Below are positions 8,291 through 16,789 of a stretch of 64,000 nt of DNA, piece after piece. The notes under the pieces are model-generated. The model was not told the DNA's origin and did not search any database. It saw only the letters and a program-made list of their open reading frames with translations. The stretch spans positions 186,001 through 250,000 of the forward strand of contig CAYTZH010000001.1 of the NCBI GenBank assembly GCA_964442285.1, written 5' to 3'. The translations under genes and the position numbers were made by a program. Origin of the DNA: CAYTZH01 sp964442285. GTDB taxonomy: Bacteria; Myxococcota_A; UBA9160; JAFDET01. Every line of letters begins with the position of its first letter. Position 1 is the stretch's first letter.

Positions 8291-8598
8291 GGTTTCGGCT
8301 CCGCGCCCGCGGGTCCCGGCGTCGGCGGCTCGAGCTCCTGCAGATCCGCGGGACCGTCGGCGACCCGGACCCAGGCTCCGGATCCCCCGGACAGCTGCAG
8401 CCGCCAGAGGTCGCCGGTGGCGGCGTCCAGCAGGAAGTGGCTGCCGCCCACGTCGGTGCGCAGGGGCTCGATCACCAGGGCGAGCCGCCCGCCGCCGCCC
8501 TGGGTGCGCCGGTCCTGGTTGAACGATCCGTTGAAGCAGCCGATGGCGATTCCGGCGGCGACCGCCGCGCCGATCCCGATCAGGTCGCGTGCGCGCAT
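8287..8598 (-). CDS. Small membrane-anchored or lipoprotein-like protein
   Basis: 103 aa, not recognised. Residues about 5-22 are hydrophobic (LIGIGAAVAAGIAIGCFNG) with a Cys at 21 that resembles a weak lipobox (GIAIGC). The rest is a short soluble domain of the type HFLLDAATGDLWRLQLSG, which resembles a single beta-propeller blade, and a Pro-rich tail. GGAGGAG seven bases before the ATG is a clear ribosome binding site; TACCCT (minus strand, 8627-8632) is the likely -10. It converges with the secretin-N-like gene. Confidence 0.6.
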   Translation of the reverse strand: MRARDLIGIGAAVAAGIAIGCFNGSFNQDRRTQGGGGRLALVIEPLRTDVGGSHFLLDAATGDLWRLQLSGGSGAWVRVADGPADLQELEPPTPGPAGAEPKP

Positions 8599-8664
8599 GC
8601 GCTCCTCCTCTCCTTGGGGCCGCGGAGGGTACGCGAATCGGGAGCCGGGTAGACTGCAGGCCCC

Positions 8665-9573
8665 ATGCTGCAGCGCGCCACGGATCTCTTCCCGGTGTGG
8701 GCGCTCGCCGGAGCCGGCGCGGCCCTGCTCCGGCCCGAGGCCTTCGCACCCCTGCGGCCCGCCATCGTGCCGCTCCTCGGCGTGATCATGTTCGGCATGG
8801 GGATCACCCTCCGCGCCGGCGACTTCCTCGCGGTGCTCGGGCGGCCCGCGCTGCTCCTGGGCGGCGCCGCGCTCCAGTTCGGCGTGATGCCCCTGGCGGC
8901 CTGGCTCGTCGCCCGCGGACTGGGCCTCGAGCCGGCGCTCCTGGCGGGCCTGGTGCTGGTGGGGAGCTGTCCCGGCGGCACCGCCTCCAACGTCATCTGC
9001 TTCCTGGCCCGGGCCGACGTGGCGCTCTCGATCTCCCTCACCGCGTTCTCGACCCTGGTGGGGGTGTTCGCCACGCCGCTGCTGACGGAGCTCTACGCGG
9101 GCCGGAGCGTGGAGGTGGATGTGGCCGGCATGATCGCCTCGATCCTGCGGATCGTGATCCTGCCGGTGTCCCTGGGCGTCGCCGCAAACACCCTCTTCGG
9201 CGCGCGTCTGGCCCGCGCCCGGGCGGCCTTCCCCCTGGTGTCGGTCCTCGCTATCGCGACGATCATCGCCATCGTGGTGGCGCTCTCCCACGAGCGCCTG
9301 CGCGCGATCGGGCTCGCCGTGGGGGTCGCCGTGGTCGTCCACAACGCCCTGGGGCTCGCCGGCGGCTACGGGATCCCGAAGCTGTTGGGCCTGTCCGAGC
9401 GCCAGTGCCGTACCTTCGCCATCGAGGTGGGCATGCAGAACTCGGGCCTGGGCGTGGCGCTCGCGGTGCAGTACTTCTCCGCGGCGGCGGCCCTGCCCGG
9501 GGCCCTGTTCTCGGTCTGGCACAACCTCTCGGGCTCGCTGCTGGCGGGCCTGTGGTCGCGGAGGGAGCCGTGA
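8665..9573 (+). CDS. Bile acid:sodium symporter (BASS) family transporter
   Basis: 302 aa with about nine transmembrane segments. Family marks include GVIMFGMGITL near the N-terminus, the conserved VGSCPGGTASNVICFLARAD around 108-128 and the late EVGMQNSGLGVALAVQYF. Relatives carry organic anions such as pantoate or bile acids with sodium in the inner membrane; the cargo here is unknown. TAGACT (8650-8655) ends nine bases before the ATG and there is no Shine-Dalgarno sequence. The LLM gene follows 13 bp later. Confidence 0.9.
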   Translation: MLQRATDLFPVWALAGAGAALLRPEAFAPLRPAIVPLLGVIMFGMGITLRAGDFLAVLGRPALLLGGAALQFGVMPLAAWLVARGLGLEPALLAGLVLVGSCPGGTASNVICFLARADVALSISLTAFSTLVGVFATPLLTELYAGRSVEVDVAGMIASILRIVILPVSLGVAANTLFGARLARARAAFPLVSVLAIATIIAIVVALSHERLRAIGLAVGVAVVVHNALGLAGGYGIPKLLGLSERQCRTFAIEVGMQNSGLGVALAVQYFSAAAALPGALFSVWHNLSGSLLAGLWSRREP

Positions 9574-9586
9574 GGAGTCGACGCCC

Positions 9587-10426
9587 ATGAGGTTCGGGAT
9601 CTACGGGGTGAACGCGGGGCCGTGCGCGGCGCCCGAGGCGTCGGCGCGGGTGGCGCGGGCCGCCGAGGCCTGTGGCTTCGACTCGGTCTGGACCGCCGAG
9701 CACGTGGTGCTGCCGGATCCCCAGGTGCCGCCCTCGCCGGCGCCGCCGGAGATGCCCCTGCTGGATCCGGCGGTGGCCCTGGGCTTCCTCGCGGCCCACA
9801 CGGAGCGCGTGCTGCTGGGCACCGGCATCGTGATCCTGCCCCAGCGGAACCCGCTGGTGCTGGCCAAGGCGCTGGCGAGCGTCGACGTCCTCTCCGGCGG
9901 CCGGCTCGTCTTCGGCATCGGCGCCGGCTACCTGCACCAGGAGTTCGAGGCCCTGGGTATCCCCTTCGCCGATCGCGGCGCCCGCACCGACGACTATCTC
10001 GACGCCATGACCGCCATCTGGAGCCAGGAGCGGCCCGCGCACCGCGGCCGCTTCGCCTCCTTCGCGAGCGTCCAGGCACGGCCCCGACCCGTGCAGCAGC
10101 CCGGTCCGCCCCTGGTGGTGGGCGGACAGAGCCCCGCCGCCTACCGGCGCGCGGTGGCCCGGGGCCACGGCTGGTACGGCTTCAGCCTGGATCCCGACGC
10201 CACGGAAAAGTGTCTCGAGGGCCTGGCCAAGGCCGCCACCGAGGTCGAGCGCCCGGCGGCGCTCGGGACGCTCGAGATCAGCATCACCCCCGCCGCGCGC
10301 CTCGACCGGGCCCTCGTGGGTCGCTACGAGGACCTGGGCGTGGCGCGCCTGATTCCGATCCCCTGGGCAGCGGACGCCGACGCCACTGAGCGTCGGGTGC
10401 GCGAGATCGCGGAGGCCTTGCTGTGA
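9587..10426 (+). CDS. LLM-class oxidoreductase, F420-type subgroup
   Basis: 279 aa. The start MRFGIYG, the AAEACGFDSVWTAEHVV segment and LSGGRLVFGIGAGYLHQEFEALG are typical of the subgroup often annotated as TIGR03619-type F420-dependent LLM enzymes. GAGGAG lies in the 13-bp gap after the symporter gene, about eight bases before the ATG. The TGA stop overlaps the next gene's GTG (GTGA 10423-10426), so it is coupled to the dimethylformamidase-like protein; transporter, oxidoreductase and amidohydrolase-like enzyme may handle one imported compound (inference). Confidence 0.85.
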   Translation: MRFGIYGVNAGPCAAPEASARVARAAEACGFDSVWTAEHVVLPDPQVPPSPAPPEMPLLDPAVALGFLAAHTERVLLGTGIVILPQRNPLVLAKALASVDVLSGGRLVFGIGAGYLHQEFEALGIPFADRGARTDDYLDAMTAIWSQERPAHRGRFASFASVQARPRPVQQPGPPLVVGGQSPAAYRRAVARGHGWYGFSLDPDATEKCLEGLAKAATEVERPAALGTLEISITPAARLDRALVGRYEDLGVARLIPIPWAADADATERRVREIAEALL

Positions 10427-11892
10427 ACGCGAACGCGGGGACGATCGCCGGCTACTGCTGGCCCCAGAGCGTCCGGCCCGGTGAGTCGGTGTCGCTCCAC
10501 GGCTCCACCTCGGCGGCGCGCTTCGACCTGGAGGTGGTGCGCCAGGGCCTGCGCGACGAGGTGGTCCACGAGGCCCGGGGCCTGGCGGGCGCCGCGCATC
10601 CCGTGCCCGCCGACGTCGCCGAGCGCGGCTGCGGCTGGCCGGTCGCGCTGGAGATCGCGGTCGGCGACGACTGGCGCTCCGGCTTCTACCTGGTGCGCCT
10701 CACCGCCGCGGACGGCACCCGCGCCCAGGCCTTCTTCGTGGTGCGGGCCCGGGAGCCCGGAACCACCCTGCTGGTGCTCTCGACCTCCACCTACGCCGCC
10801 TACAACGACTGGGGCGGGCCGAGCTACTACACGGGTGGCCACGTGGTCTCGCTCGAGCGGCCGCTGCCCCAGGGCTTCCTCGAGCGCGACGCACCGCACC
10901 GCTTCCGCGCGGCGCGGGCCGGGGACCTGCCGCCGGAGGAGGTAGCGGCCGAGCTGCAGAAGGGGACCTCGTTCTGGGTGGTGGCGGCGGGCTGGTCCGC
11001 CTGGGAGCTGCTCTTCGTGCGCTGGGCCGAGGCCCAGGGTCTCGAGCTCGACTACGCCGTGAGCGCGGATCTGGAGACCGTCCCCGGACTGCTCGACCCC
11101 TACCGCCTGTACGTGAGCGTCGGCCACGACGAGTACTGGTCCGCCGGCATGCGCGATGCGGTGGAGGGCTTCGTGGACCGCGGCGGTTGCGCCGCCTTCT
11201 TCTCGGGCAACACCTCCTTCTGGCAGATCCGCTACGAGGACGACTACCGGCGCCAGGTCGCCTACAAGACCCACATCGAGCAGGACCCGGTGTGGGGGAC
11301 CGACCGGGTGCGAGCGCTCTCCACCATGTGGTGCGACCCGGTCATCGGCCGGCCCGAGAACGAGATGACGGGCGTGAGCTTCAGCCGCGGCGGCTACGCG
11401 CACCTGGAGAACGCTCCGTATGGCAGCGGCGGCTACAGCGTCTGGCGTCCGGGGCACTGGGTCTTCGCCGGCACGGATCTGCGGCTGGGCGACGTGGTGG
11501 GCGCGGAGCCCGTGGTGGTCGGCTACGAGTGCGACGGCTGCGAGCTCGCCCTCGAGAACGGCCTGCCCGTCGCCACCGGGAGGGACGGCACGCCCCCGGG
11601 CTTCGAGGTGCTGGCGACCGGCCCGGCCCACCTGTGGGAGACCCACGAGCGCGCCGGCGCCCTGCCGGGCGGCGAGGTGGGCGAGCTGAACTGGGCGGCG
11701 CAGCGCCTGGCCGGCGCGGACACGCCCGAGAACCGGGCACGCTTCGCCCACGGCTACGCGGTGATGGGGAGCTTCACCCGCGGCCGGGGCGCGGTCTTCA
11801 CCACCGGCTGCACCGACTGGGCCTTCGGCCTGGGCGACCCGGTGGTCTGCAGGATCACCCGCAACGTCTTCGACCGCTTCCTGGCGCGCTGA
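10423..11892 (+). CDS. N,N-dimethylformamidase large-subunit-like protein
   Basis: 489 aa. Residues about 10-110 look like an Ig/beta domain (ESVSLHGSTSAARFDLEVVR). The remainder matches the large (beta) subunit of DMFase: LVLSTSTYAAYNDWGG, LYVSVGHDEYWSAGMRDAVE, FFSGNTSFWQIRYE, and the end GRGAVFTTGCTDWAFGL. In characterised DMFase this subunit binds one iron ion and hydrolyses formamides. No small alpha subunit gene is visible next to it. The GTG start overlaps the previous stop. Confidence 0.75.
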   Translation: MNANAGTIAGYCWPQSVRPGESVSLHGSTSAARFDLEVVRQGLRDEVVHEARGLAGAAHPVPADVAERGCGWPVALEIAVGDDWRSGFYLVRLTAADGTRAQAFFVVRAREPGTTLLVLSTSTYAAYNDWGGPSYYTGGHVVSLERPLPQGFLERDAPHRFRAARAGDLPPEEVAAELQKGTSFWVVAAGWSAWELLFVRWAEAQGLELDYAVSADLETVPGLLDPYRLYVSVGHDEYWSAGMRDAVEGFVDRGGCAAFFSGNTSFWQIRYEDDYRRQVAYKTHIEQDPVWGTDRVRALSTMWCDPVIGRPENEMTGVSFSRGGYAHLENAPYGSGGYSVWRPGHWVFAGTDLRLGDVVGAEPVVVGYECDGCELALENGLPVATGRDGTPPGFEVLATGPAHLWETHERAGALPGGEVGELNWAAQRLAGADTPENRARFAHGYAVMGSFTRGRGAVFTTGCTDWAFGLGDPVVCRITRNVFDRFLAR

Positions 11893-11894
11893 GT

Positions 11895-11918
11895 GGTCCG
11901 GGGCGCAGGCCCCGGACC
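11895..11918. terminator. Strong hairpin between convergent genes
   Basis: A perfect 10-4-10 inverted repeat (GGTCCGGGGC, loop GCAG, GCCCCGGACC) starts two bases after the DMFase-like stop and lies 18 bp before the SDR stop on the other strand. It could stop transcription from both sides. No T-tract is present. Confidence 0.5.
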
Positions 11919-11935
11919 GGGATCCCGGGCCGGGC

Positions 11936-12685
11936 CTAGGCGCACATGGCGCCGTCCACGGTCAGGAACTCGCCGTTCACGTGGGCGGCGTCGTCGCTGA
12001 GCAGGAAGGCGATGGCGCTGGCGCAGCGCTCCGCCTCGGCGAAGCCCGTGAAGGGCATGATGCGCTTCAGGAGCTTCGGGTCGGCGCCCTCCGGCAGCGC
12101 GAAGGCGCCCTGGATCGGCGTGTCGATGCCACCGGCGCAGACGCAGTTGGCGCGCAGGCCCTGGCGTCCATACTCGATGGCGAGCATGCGGGTGAAGGCC
12201 TGCACCCCGCCCTTCGAGGCGGAGTACGCCGCGGCCCAGGGGTGGGCCCTTAGCACGGCCGTCGAGGACATGTTGACCAGGGCGCCGCGGGTGGCCAGCA
12301 GGTGGGGCAGCACGGCCTGGCTGACCAGGAAGGTGCCGGTGAGGTTGACCGCCAGCACCCGGTTCCAGTCGTCGAGGGTCTCCTCGTGGGTGTGGACGAA
12401 ACGCAGGATGCCGGCGGCGTTGACCGCGCCGTGGAGGGCGCCGAAGGCCTCGACCACAGCCGTCACGGCGGCGGCGACCGCGTCCGGCTGGCTCACGTCG
12501 CAGGCCCGGGCGAGGGCGTCCGGGCCGGCCTTGCGCACGCGCTCCGCCGTCTCCTCGGCGCCCGCGCCGTCGCGGTCCAGGCAGGCCACCCGGGCGCCCT
12601 CGGACGCCAGGCGCTCGGCGCTGGCGCGGCCGATGCCCGACGCGGCACCGGTGATCAGCACCGTACGGTCTTGGAATCTCTGCAA
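11936..12685 (-). CDS. Short-chain dehydrogenase/reductase
   Basis: 249 aa, classical SDR. Cofactor motif TGAASGIG (12-19), NAAG at 89-92, catalytic Ser 140/141 (NMSST) and YSASK (Y154, K158). The acidic residue after strand 2 (CLDRD) suggests NAD(H) preference. The start is TTG at 12685, with AGGAG six bases upstream that overlaps the stop of the phosphotransferase gene. It is therefore the distal gene of that transcript; an alcohol or hydroxyacyl substrate is likely. Confidence 0.9.
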   Translation of the reverse strand: MQRFQDRTVLITGAASGIGRASAERLASEGARVACLDRDGAGAEETAERVRKAGPDALARACDVSQPDAVAAAVTAVVEAFGALHGAVNAAGILRFVHTHEETLDDWNRVLAVNLTGTFLVSQAVLPHLLATRGALVNMSSTAVLRAHPWAAAYSASKGGVQAFTRMLAIEYGRQGLRANCVCAGGIDTPIQGAFALPEGADPKLLKRIMPFTGFAEAERCASAIAFLLSDDAAHVNGEFLTVDGAMCA

Positions 12686-12694
12686 GACGGGCTC

Positions 12695-13786
12695 CTAGGC
12701 CGGCGGCGGCAGGTCCATCACCCGGGCGAGCATCCGCGAAGCGGTGTTGTCGACCTCGAAGCGGGAGTCGGCCGGCAGGACGCCGAGGTGCTTCATCTGC
12801 TGGGCCAGGCGCACCATGATGGCGGCGAAGCGGAAGGCCGCGAACTGCTCGTACCAGTCGAGGTGCGCCACCGGCCGACCCGTGCGGGCCTCGTAGCGGG
12901 CGACGCTCGCCGCGCGGTCGGGCAGGCCCGGCAGCCGCGGGCTCTCCACGCCCTCGCTGTGGTGGCGGTCCATGTAGAGGAACCAGCCCAGGTCGAGCTC
13001 CGGGGGGCCCAGGCCCGCCATCTCCCAGTCGACCACCGCCCGGCAGCGGGTTCCCTCGAAGATCATGTTCCCGATGCGGGCGTCGCCCCAGGAGATCACC
13101 GTCGGGCCCGTGGCGGACGGACGGGTCTCGCGCAGGCGGGCGAGGGCGTCTTCGAGCCAGAGCTGGGCCGGGCCGCCGGCCCAGCGCAGATAGTCCGCGT
13201 AGTAGTCGAGCTGCGCGTCCATCGGCGAGTCCGCCTCCGGCTCGGCGAGGAAGCCGAGCCCGCCCCCGCTCCAGTCGACGCCGTGCAGGTCGGCGAGGAC
13301 GTCGAGGGCACCGTTCCAGAGCGCCTCGCGCGCCTTCGGCGAGGCGTCGGCCAGCCAGCCCGTGGTGTGGTAGGGCGGATTGTCGGGCGGGATGCGTCCC
13401 GCCACCCGGTCCATCACGTAGAAGGGGCTGCCCAGGACGTCCGCGTCCTCTTCCAGCCAGCGCATGGGCGCCACCGGGACCGGGGTCCCTGCCAGGCGCG
13501 ACTGGATGCGGAACTGGCGGCCCACGTCGTACACCGGGAAGACCCAGCGCTCCAGAGGCTCGAGCCGCAGCACCAGGGAGGCGTTCCGCTCGCCATCGCC
13601 TTCCCGCCAGCGGGCCTCGACCATCAGCGTGTCGCTGGAGAAGCCGGTGGTGCCCGGGCCGGAGAGCGCGCCCAGCTGCAGCTCTCGCGCCGCCGGGAGC
13701 TTGCGCTCGAGCCAGGCGTGGAAGCGCGCACGGAGCGCTTCGAGATCGCGTCGCGGCGCCGGCACCGCCCGCCTTGGTACCACCAC
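12695..13786 (-). CDS. Phosphotransferase (APH/ACAD10-type) family protein
   Basis: 363 aa of the aminoglycoside-phosphotransferase/choline-kinase fold that often sits beside acyl-CoA dehydrogenases. The catalytic loop is ISWGDARIGNMIF (Asp in WGDAR) and the metal-binding motif is VVDWEMAGLGPPELDLGW. In ACAD10/11-like systems such kinases phosphorylate 4-hydroxyacyl-CoAs; this role is only inferred here. Two adjacent GTG codons (13786, 13783) could start the protein. It begins 13 bp after the amidohydrolase stop, so it is probably in that operon. Confidence 0.8.
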   Translation of the reverse strand: MVVPRRAVPAPRRDLEALRARFHAWLERKLPAARELQLGALSGPGTTGFSSDTLMVEARWREGDGERNASLVLRLEPLERWVFPVYDVGRQFRIQSRLAGTPVPVAPMRWLEEDADVLGSPFYVMDRVAGRIPPDNPPYHTTGWLADASPKAREALWNGALDVLADLHGVDWSGGGLGFLAEPEADSPMDAQLDYYADYLRWAGGPAQLWLEDALARLRETRPSATGPTVISWGDARIGNMIFEGTRCRAVVDWEMAGLGPPELDLGWFLYMDRHHSEGVESPRLPGLPDRAASVARYEARTGRPVAHLDWYEQFAAFRFAAIMVRLAQQMKHLGVLPADSRFEVDNTASRMLARVMDLPPPA

Positions 13787-13799
13787 CCACTGGGGGTCG

Positions 13800-14975
13800 C
13801 TACAAGAACTCCGGGACGTGGTCGAGGCCGTAGAGCTCGACGGCGTTGTCCCGGAGCATCTGGCGCACCAGGGGCATGGGCACGCCGCGGAAGACCCGCT
13901 CGAGGGTGACCCGGCTGTTGGGCCAGTCGGAGCCCGAGTGGGGGTAGTCGGTGGACCAGAGCAGGTGCTCGGTGTTCATGCGGTGGAGCAGGTCCATGCC
14001 GACGGTGTCCATCATGAAGGTGGCGTAGAAGTTGCGGTGGAAGATCTCGCTCGGGGTGCGCTTCATCTGCTCGTGGGCCCCGGTGTACCAGCGGTAGCGC
14101 AGGAACATGTCGTCGCTCTGCTCGAGCAGCGTCGGGATCCAGCCGATGTTGGCCTCCACCAGCACGATGCGGATGTCCGGGAAGCGCCCGAAGATGCCGC
14201 TGAAGAGGATCTCGCAGACGGCGGGCAGGGTCTGGCCGCCGGCCTTGGTCAGCGCCGCCGCGCCCACGAAGGCCAGGCCCGTCCAGCTCTTCTTGACGCC
14301 GCGCCCGATGCCCTCGGGCACGAAGCTCCCGATGTGCACCGCCACCGGTGCGCCCGCCTCGCTGGCCAGGCCCCAGAAGCGGTCGTCCTCGGGCAGCGGC
14401 TCGAGGCTGCCGTTGGGGAACGACGAGATCACCGCGCCCCGGTGGCCCTGCTTGAGGGCCCACTCCAGCTCCTCGACGGCGTCCTCGATGCCGGTGGTGG
14501 GCACGATTGCCTGGCCGATGAGCCGCCCGTCCGAGCCCTCGCAGAACTCGAGCAGCCACTCGTTGTAGGCGCGCACGCAGGCGCGCTGGAGCTCGCGCTC
14601 CTCGGAGTAGATCTTCGCGCCCTTGAGGGTCACGCTCGGGTAGAGCACCTGGGCATGGATGCCGTCGGCGTCCATGTCGGCCAGACGCGCCTCGGTGTCG
14701 AAGCTGCCCGGACGCATGGTCTCGTAGGAGAGACCGAAGGCCTTGTAGTCGAGGAAGCTCATGCCGGCGACCGCGGTGAGGCCCACGGGCCACTTCTCCC
14801 TGCCGCCATCGAAGACCCAGATGTCGCCGCGCGCGGTCTTGTCCACCCGGGGCGCGCGCTCGCGCCATCTCTGCGGGACCCGCTCCTGCCAGAGGTCCGG
14901 GGGCTCGTTCACGTGGGAGTCCGCGTCGACGATCGGGTAGTCGATGCTGGCGACGTCGTGGAAGATCTCGGACAT
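13800..14975 (-). CDS. Amidohydrolase family protein (amidohydrolase-2 type)
   Basis: 391 aa. TIM-barrel metal-dependent hydrolase of the ACMSD/gamma-resorcylate-decarboxylase branch: metal motif VDADSH (D17, D19, H21), barrel His in PVAVHIGSF, and the terminal Asp in LLWSTDYPHSGSD. Members decarboxylate or hydrolyse aromatic and ring-opened acids. GGAGG four bases from the ATG is the ribosome binding site. A 17-bp operator overlapping the transcription start lies directly upstream, and the same operator precedes the paralogous amidohydrolase at 16790. Heads the transcript with the phosphotransferase and SDR. Confidence 0.85.
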   Translation of the reverse strand: MSEIFHDVASIDYPIVDADSHVNEPPDLWQERVPQRWRERAPRVDKTARGDIWVFDGGREKWPVGLTAVAGMSFLDYKAFGLSYETMRPGSFDTEARLADMDADGIHAQVLYPSVTLKGAKIYSEERELQRACVRAYNEWLLEFCEGSDGRLIGQAIVPTTGIEDAVEELEWALKQGHRGAVISSFPNGSLEPLPEDDRFWGLASEAGAPVAVHIGSFVPEGIGRGVKKSWTGLAFVGAAALTKAGGQTLPAVCEILFSGIFGRFPDIRIVLVEANIGWIPTLLEQSDDMFLRYRWYTGAHEQMKRTPSEIFHRNFYATFMMDTVGMDLLHRMNTEHLLWSTDYPHSGSDWPNSRVTLERVFRGVPMPLVRQMLRDNAVELYGLDHVPEFL

Positions 14976-14992
14976 GGGGCCTCCGGAGCGGG

Positions 14993-15016
14993 TCTGACGG
15001 GGCGTCAGATAGTCTA
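14993..15016 (-). promoter_or_regulatory. Promoter with 17-bp operator, copy 1
   Basis: On the minus strand TAGACT (-10, 15011-15016) is followed after one base by TCTGACGCCCCGTCAGA (14993-15009), a perfect 7-3-7 inverted repeat covering the expected transcription start. A dimeric repressor such as a TetR-type protein would block initiation here. Copy 2 at 16699-16715 matches it at 15 of 17 positions in the same orientation relative to its gene. Confidence 0.6.
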
Positions 15017-15442
15017 CACCGCCGGGGCGAAGAGCGGGGCGACGACCTCCCGCGAGGCCTGCGGGAAGCGCAGCGGGCGGAACACCACCTGCAGGGGCAG
15101 CTCGGCGCGCAGCGCGTCGGGGTCGCAGTCGACCACCTTGGTCACGAGACGCACCCGCGGGTCCTCGTCGAGAGAGACCAGCGCCGCGACGTAGGGGACC
15201 TGGTCGGAGAAGGGCCTGGCGAGCGCCCGGCGCACCACGGCCCAGGCATAGAGCCGGCCGCGGCCGGACACCGGCTCCCAGCCCAGGTCGGGGCTGCCGC
15301 AGGTGCGGCAGCGCTCGGGCGGGTACCAGTTCCAGGCCCCGCAGGCGGCGCAGCGCGGGATCTCGAGCGACCCGCGCGCCGCGGCCTCCCAGAAGGGCCG
15401 CGTCGGCGGCCAGTCGGTGTCCGGCAGCGGGAACTCGCTCAC
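15014..15442 (-). CDS. Zn-ribbon/OB-fold DUF35 acyl-CoA-associated protein
   Basis: 142 aa. A rubredoxin-like zinc ribbon has C31, C34, C45 and C48, followed by an OB fold (GRGRLYAWAVVRRALARPF). DUF35 proteins pair with lipid-transfer-type thiolases; in actinobacterial steroid side-chain breakdown such a pair (ChsH2 DUF35 with Ltp2) forms a retro-aldolase. The GTG start overlaps the thiolase stop (GTGA 15439-15442), so the two are coupled and very likely form one complex. Confidence 0.9.
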   Translation of the reverse strand: MSEFPLPDTDWPPTRPFWEAAARGSLEIPRCAACGAWNWYPPERCRTCGSPDLGWEPVSGRGRLYAWAVVRRALARPFSDQVPYVAALVSLDEDPRVRLVTKVVDCDPDALRAELPLQVVFRPLRFPQASREVVAPLFAPAV

Positions 15443-16647
15443 CGTTCGTCCCGGCGCAGGACCAGGCTGCTCGCCAGCTCGCCGGTGTAGCCCCCGTAGA
15501 CGCCCACCCGCGCGTCGTCCACCTGGGCCGCCGCCTCGCCCCGCAGCTGGCGCACCACCTCCACCACGTGGGCGATGCCCAGGACGTAGGCGTGGGAGAG
15601 CAGCCCGCCGTGGGTGTTGTAGGGCAGTCCGCCGGGCTGGTCGAAGTGGAGCCGCTCGTCCTCCACGAAGCGCCCGCCTTCGCCCTTGGGGCAGAAGCCC
15701 ATGTCCTCGATCTGCATCAGGGCCACGATCGTGAACGGGTCGTAGAGGGTGAGGACGTCCACGTCGTCGGGACCGAGTCCCGCCATGGCGAAGGCCGCCG
15801 GTGCGGAGAACACCTGGGGCGTGCTCGTGAAGGCCGCCTGCTGGCTCCAGTAGCCGCCCGAGGCCGAGCGTCCCTCGCCCACCCCCGCCACGAGCACGGG
15901 CGGCTTGCGCAGATCGCGGGCGCGCTCGGGCGCGGTCATGACGTAGGCGGCGCCGCCGTCGGAGATGAGGCAGCAGTCCTCCACGCGCAGGGGATCGACG
16001 AGCATGGGGCGCTCCAGGTAGTCCTCGAGCGAGAGGGGCCTGTCGCGCATCACCGCGCTCGGGGTGAGCTGGGCGTGGCGGCGGCAGGCCACGGCGATCG
16101 CTCCGAGCTGGGCCTCGGTCGTGCCATACTCGATCATGTGACGCCGGGCGATGGTCGCGAAGTAGACCGGCTGGGGGAACCAGCCGAAGGGCAGCTCGAG
16201 CTGGGCCTTGAAGGGGTCGCGGGCGTGGAACTCGCCTGGACCGCCGCGCATGCTGCCGCGCTGGGTCGCCCAGGCCACCGAGAAGGCATTCACCACCACC
16301 CGCGCGCGGCCCTCGGCCAGGGCCCGGGCGGCGTGCACCGGGGCGGTCGCGGCCCAGGTCATGCCGCCGCCGGCGCCCGACGTCCAGAGCGGGCCGTCGT
16401 GGGCGAAGTGGGCGCGGAAGGCGGCCTCGTCCACCTGGTCCTCGAGACCGCCCAGGGTCATCAGCCCGTCCACCTCCCGCGGGTCGAGGCCGGCGTCGTC
16501 GAGGGCGCGCTCGATGGCCTGCAGGGCGATCTCGGGGCCGCTGCGGCCGGATGCCTTGCTGTGGTCGGCCTCGCCCACGCCGACCAGGGCCACCTTCCCG
16601 GAGACGTCCTCCAGCTCGCTCGCGCATCCCCAGTCCGGTGCTGCCAT
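15439..16647 (-). CDS. Lipid-transfer (SCP2/Ltp-type) thiolase family protein
   Basis: 402 aa. Thiolase fold with the C-terminal NTHGGLLSHAYVLG region (His retained). The usual nucleophilic Cys is absent: the segment is LWTSGAGGGMTWAA. Such proteins act as aldolases or acyl-CoA carriers and not as classical thiolases. A GTG at 16665 is possible, but the ATG at 16647 fits the family start better and has a TATCGA hexamer eight bases before it. Coupled to the DUF35 gene; divergent from the second amidohydrolase. Confidence 0.85.
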   Translation of the reverse strand: MAAPDWGCASELEDVSGKVALVGVGEADHSKASGRSGPEIALQAIERALDDAGLDPREVDGLMTLGGLEDQVDEAAFRAHFAHDGPLWTSGAGGGMTWAATAPVHAARALAEGRARVVVNAFSVAWATQRGSMRGGPGEFHARDPFKAQLELPFGWFPQPVYFATIARRHMIEYGTTEAQLGAIAVACRRHAQLTPSAVMRDRPLSLEDYLERPMLVDPLRVEDCCLISDGGAAYVMTAPERARDLRKPPVLVAGVGEGRSASGGYWSQQAAFTSTPQVFSAPAAFAMAGLGPDDVDVLTLYDPFTIVALMQIEDMGFCPKGEGGRFVEDERLHFDQPGGLPYNTHGGLLSHAYVLGIAHVVEVVRQLRGEAAAQVDDARVGVYGGYTGELASSLVLRRDER

Positions 16648-16695
16648 GGTGGCAATCGATACCACAGGGGGGTTGGAGCCGGGGGGCCGTCGGCG

Positions 16696-16715
16696 TAGTC
16701 TGATGCTCCGTCAGA
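16696..16715 (+). promoter_or_regulatory. Promoter with 17-bp operator, copy 2
   Basis: TAGTCT (16696-16701) is a -10-like hexamer. It overlaps TCTGATG-CTC-CGTCAGA (16699-16715), a 7-3-7 inverted repeat with one mismatch. It reads toward the amidohydrolase at 16790 and could also control the divergent thiolase/DUF35 pair. See copy 1 at 14993. Confidence 0.55.
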
Positions 16716-16789
16716 ACCTTCTCGCCGCGAGATCGAAGACCGCCGTGCTCGGGTCGCGACACCGAGACGGTGCGGGCCGGGAGGACGTC

